This document shows positions 61,138 to 64,000 of a stretch of 64,000 nucleotides of DNA, piece by piece. A program made the position numbers and the translations under genes. Position 1 is the first letter of the stretch, and every line of letters starts with the position of its first letter. Under the pieces are notes generated by a model. It was not told the DNA's origin. It did no database searches and was given only the letters and a program-made list of their open reading frames with translations. The stretch comes from UBA965 sp040396955 (GTDB lineage: Bacteria; Chloroflexota; Chloroflexia; Chloroflexales; Roseiflexaceae): positions 1-64,000 of the forward strand of contig JBBAWX010000011.1 of assembly GCA_040396955.1 (NCBI GenBank). Direction: 5' to 3'.

Positions 61138-62481
61138 ATGACCATACAGGTAAGCTATGACAACGAGCAGGGCACGCTCTACTGGTACTTTGTGGAGCTC
61201 GAAGAAGGGGACAGCCAAGACGAGCTCGAATGCCCGGTGGCGCTCCTCGTCGACGCCCAGCAACGCGTAGTCGGGTGCGAGCTCGATCTCAGTGAATTCG
61301 ACCAACTCCACCAACTCGTCGGGTTGGCCACGCTCCATGCCGAATGTGCGTGGGATGTCGAGCAGGGAAAATTACGCATTTGCGGTGCGCCGTTCACGGC
61401 GGTGGTGCCACTCGCCGAGCCAGCCATCATTGATCTCAATGCGCAAGGCAACATGCTCGGCTGTGACGTGGCCGATGTCGACCATGACAGCATTCCAGAG
61501 CGCTACCTCCCACTTGCACCGTTCATGGTGGCAATCGACGATCCCGCCAACAACGTGGTCCCGGCTTTGCCACCCAGCGACGCCGGCATCCTGCTCCCCG
61601 ACGTCACCCATGCCGGCATTGTGGCCATTTTGGGGCGCCCCAATGTGGGCAAATCGACCCTGCTGAATGCGGTCGTTGGCCAAAAAGTGGCCATTACCTC
61701 ACCCAAACCACAGACCACACGGAGTGCGATTCGCGGGATTTTGACGCGTGACCATGCACAGATTGTTTTTGTAGATACTCCCGGCATCCACCGGCCACGC
61801 AACCGCTTGGGCACCTACATGGTGCAACAGGCTCGCCAGAGTGTGCCCGACGCCGACATCATCTGCATGGTGGTCGACATCGCCCACATGCCCAACGAGC
61901 TCGACACACAGATTGCTAGCATGATTCGCCGGAGTCGCTCACCCAAAATTCTCGTACTGAACAAGATCGACCGCCCCAATCCACATGCGAACGCTTGTCT
62001 CGAGGCGTTCCGAGCACTTGCCCCCTGGGATATGGAAATCGCCATCTCGGCACTACACGGCGATGGGGTGACCGCCTTCATCGAAGAAATCAGCCGTCGC
62101 CTTCCGGAAGGCCCGGCGTTTTATGCGGCAGAGCAGGTCACCGATCAACAAGAACGCAACCTCTGCGCTGAGTTGGTCCGCGAGCGTATCATGTACCTGA
62201 TTGGCGACGAAATCCCCTACGGCATCGCAGTCGAGGTCGAGGAATGGGAGCAACGTCCACGCACGCTCTACATGCGAATGACCATTTCGGTGGAAAAAGA
62301 GTCGCAGAAGGCCATTCTCATCGGCAAAGGCGGGAGCATGCTCCGCCGGATTGGCAGTGAAGCTCGCCCGGCCATCGAAGCTCAGCTGGGACAACAGGTC
62401 TACCTCGAACTCTGGGTGAAACCACGGAGCAACTGGCGCGATGATCCCAATGCACTGCGCTGGCTTGGCTACAAAAAATAA
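61138..62481 (+). CDS. era: GTPase Era with duplicated DUF2283-like N-terminal extension
   Basis: A 447-residue protein; ordinary Era is about 300. Residues 1-155 hold two related beta repeats: IQVSYDNEQGTLYWYFVELE...VVGCELDL, and AWDVEQGKLRICGAPF...NMLGCDVADV, each resembling the DUF2283 fold. Era proper follows: G1 GRPNVGKST at 166, TTRSAIRGILT, G3 DTPGI, G4 NKID, then the KH RNA-binding domain with AILIGKGGSMLRRIG near residue 390. Era matures 16S rRNA and the 30S subunit. ATG 61138 follows AGAGG; two nearby in-frame ATGs are weaker. The extension's role is unknown. Confidence 0.92.
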   Translation: MTIQVSYDNEQGTLYWYFVELEEGDSQDELECPVALLVDAQQRVVGCELDLSEFDQLHQLVGLATLHAECAWDVEQGKLRICGAPFTAVVPLAEPAIIDLNAQGNMLGCDVADVDHDSIPERYLPLAPFMVAIDDPANNVVPALPPSDAGILLPDVTHAGIVAILGRPNVGKSTLLNAVVGQKVAITSPKPQTTRSAIRGILTRDHAQIVFVDTPGIHRPRNRLGTYMVQQARQSVPDADIICMVVDIAHMPNELDTQIASMIRRSRSPKILVLNKIDRPNPHANACLEAFRALAPWDMEIAISALHGDGVTAFIEEISRRLPEGPAFYAAEQVTDQQERNLCAELVRERIMYLIGDEIPYGIAVEVEEWEQRPRTLYMRMTISVEKESQKAILIGKGGSMLRRIGSEARPAIEAQLGQQVYLELWVKPRSNWRDDPNALRWLGYKK

Positions 62482-62492
62482 CCGCAACATGT

Positions 62493-62529
62493 ACACCTTC
62501 CCCCCACAACTCAGGGGGGAAAGGTGTTT
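62493..62529 (+). terminator. Intrinsic terminator of era
   Basis: ACACCTTCCCCCC (62493-62505) pairs, with one bulge, with GGGGGGAAAGGTGT (62514-62527), followed by a short T-run TTTG. Confidence 0.75.
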
Positions 62530-62630
62530 GTGTGCCTGGTGCGCGGGCCAAAGTGACCCGTGACCGGCAGATAGGTGTGCCTGTACAATGGAGTACCGCA
62601 GAGTCACAAACAAAGGAGAACTAGGACGCC

Positions 62631-64000
62631 ATGAACACAAGCCCTGCACCGACCGCTTCGGAGCATTCTCAGAAGTGGTTGGCACTTGCTGCCGTTGGTG
62701 GTGGCACCTTCATGTCAACGGTCGATGGGTCTATCGTCAACATTGCGTTGACCACCATCCAGTCACACTTTGGGGCCAGTCTCGGCCAAGTTGAGTGGGT
62801 GGTTTTAGCGTATTTATTGGGTATCGTGTGTCTGTTACCCAGCATGGGGCGCCTCGGCGACATGATTGGGCGCCGGCGTGTCTACCTCATCGGATTGACC
62901 ATCTTCACCATTGCATCCGCACTCTGTGGCTTGGCGTGGAGCATCAATTCACTCATCTTCTTCCGACTCTTGCAGGCCATTGGCGCCGCCATGATTCAAA
63001 GCATGGGGATCGCCCTATTGGTGCAGGCATTTCCAAGCACCGAGCGTGGTCAAGCTATCGGCTACAATGCCACCATCATTTCGGCTGGTGTTGCATCGGG
63101 GCCAGTCATTGGCGGTTTGTTGCTGTCACAGTGGGATTGGCGTTCGATTTTTACCGTGAATATTCCATTCGGCATCATCGCCATCATCATCGCGATGCGT
63201 GTCCTGCACAATGACAATCAACGAAGCCAGCAACGTTTCGACTTCGTTGGCGCACTCACCCTCGGTGCAGCGCTTGTGGCGGTGCTCTACGCACTCACCG
63301 AAGGGCAACATATCGGCTTCACGGTGCCGTGGATTCCGGTGTTGTTTGGCGTGGGTCTAATCGGCTTTGCCGTCTTCGTCTGGTGGGAGCTCCGCACTCC
63401 GGCCCCCATGATTGACATGAGCTTTTTCAAAACACGCGATTTTTCACTTGGTCTGCTCCAGACCTTTCTCATCACCCTGCCACAACAATTCAACTACGTG
63501 TTATTGCCCATCTTTTTGCAGACGGTGGCCAAATACGATGCTCGCACCACGAGTATGGCAATTATCGTCGTGCCCATCATCACCTTTTTTCTCTCGAGTA
63601 TCAGTGGGCGGCTATCGGACCGCTATGGTCCCAACTGGATTGCCCCTATTGGCATCGCCATTTGGACATGTGGACTAGTACTCATGAGTGGACTCAGTGC
63701 CCAACCGTCGGTATGGGATGTGGCGGTGCGTGTCGCCTGTATTGCCGTGGGGATTACCCTCTTTTTTACGCCCATGAACAGCAGCATCATGGGGAGCCTC
63801 CCCAAAGAGCGCGGTGGCATCGCCAACGGCATTTTGTCGGTGGTACGTACGATGGGGCAAATTAGCGGTATCACCGTGGGAGCATTTGTCTGGACCTGGC
63901 AAGTCAATCACTTGGCGGGTCGCCCCTACGAAATCATTGCCGAAGCCCCTACCGCCATTCTGCATCAAGGCTACAGCAACACCATGATTGTGGGGGCCAT
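62631..64000 (+). CDS. MFS drug/metabolite exporter, 14-helix DHA2 type (C-terminus cut by window edge)
   Basis: An open frame runs from the ATG at 62631 to the right edge with no stop (456 codons visible). Helix 1 contains FMSTVDGSIVNIALTTI, the D-x-x-I-V-N-(V/I)-A-L motif D1 of the DHA2 drug:H+ antiporter group. GRLGDMIGRRRVYLIG is MFS motif A, and NATIISAGVASGPVIGGLL is antiporter motif C. About 12 to 13 helices are visible; the DHA2 group has 14. AAAGGAG precedes the ATG, and TACAAT at 62584-62589 is a possible -10. The substrate is unknown. Confidence 0.88.
   Translation, partial: MNTSPAPTASEHSQKWLALAAVGGGTFMSTVDGSIVNIALTTIQSHFGASLGQVEWVVLAYLLGIVCLLPSMGRLGDMIGRRRVYLIGLTIFTIASALCGLAWSINSLIFFRLLQAIGAAMIQSMGIALLVQAFPSTERGQAIGYNATIISAGVASGPVIGGLLLSQWDWRSIFTVNIPFGIIAIIIAMRVLHNDNQRSQQRFDFVGALTLGAALVAVLYALTEGQHIGFTVPWIPVLFGVGLIGFAVFVWWELRTPAPMIDMSFFKTRDFSLGLLQTFLITLPQQFNYVLLPIFLQTVAKYDARTTSMAIIVVPIITFFLSSISGRLSDRYGPNWIAPIGIAIWTCGLVLMSGLSAQPSVWDVAVRVACIAVGITLFFTPMNSSIMGSLPKERGGIANGILSVVRTMGQISGITVGAFVWTWQVNHLAGRPYEIIAEAPTAILHQGYSNTMIVGA

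Overview
The window looks like a chromosomal segment of a Chloroflexota bacterium, probably class Chloroflexia. The reasons are three tandem copies of the large 'YYY' membrane domain (DUF2298), a DUF4230 protein, a big TPR-bearing STAND ATPase, many GT4 glycosyltransferases, and an otherwise ordinary bacterial housekeeping set with moderately high GC. No species can be named from the sequence alone. Two genes run off the edges: a LamG-like surface protein on the left (minus strand) and an MFS transporter on the right.

Left part, about 1-13.5 kb: a tightly packed, partly overlapping plus-strand operon (PfkB kinase, BtpA-like protein, two glycosyltransferases, a membrane-anchored CHAT-like protein, SelA). 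It faces a minus-strand group (MATE transporter, deoxynucleoside kinase, STAND-TPR ATPase). A small membrane protein at 12.9 kb has a near-consensus promoter overlaid by two LexA/SOS-type operators. Region 13.6-25.6 kb holds an ABC exporter and, convergent to it, two enormous envelope genes: a 771-residue DUF2298 protein and a 2585-residue fusion of a GT-C-like module, two DUF2298 modules and TPRs. Region 25.9-30.8 kb holds sugar and envelope genes: a nucleotide-sugar epimerase, a glycosyltransferase, a methyltransferase, an SDR and a Gfo/Idh oxidoreductase.

Middle part, about 31-50.6 kb: housekeeping genes in familiar orders. These are cmk, a membrane protein, tilS-hpt-ftsH, yebC-ruvC, a short DarA-type cyclic-di-AMP receptor, tRNA-Gly(CCC), ruvA, pnp-rpsO, Asp23-nusB-acpP and tatB-tatC. 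Many intrinsic terminators and sigma70-type promoters can be read directly.

The most striking locus is 50.6-52.9 kb, a type II restriction-modification pair. The Dam-like adenine methyltransferase gene is split between two frames by 12 perfect copies of a 5-bp repeat. Both halves carry conserved motifs, so this reads as a phase-variable (currently OFF) methyltransferase. Gain of one repeat or loss of two would restore a full-length protein. The endonuclease start lies at the methyltransferase stop, so translational coupling could switch both genes together. The promoter carries a GATC-containing palindrome.

Right part, about 52.9-64 kb: a minus-strand group (lgt, a radical SAM DNA-repair-type protein, uvrB, a NERD-domain membrane protein) and a plus-strand group (coaX, ubiE/menG, a DUF4230 protein, era with an unusual duplicated N-terminal extension, an MFS exporter).
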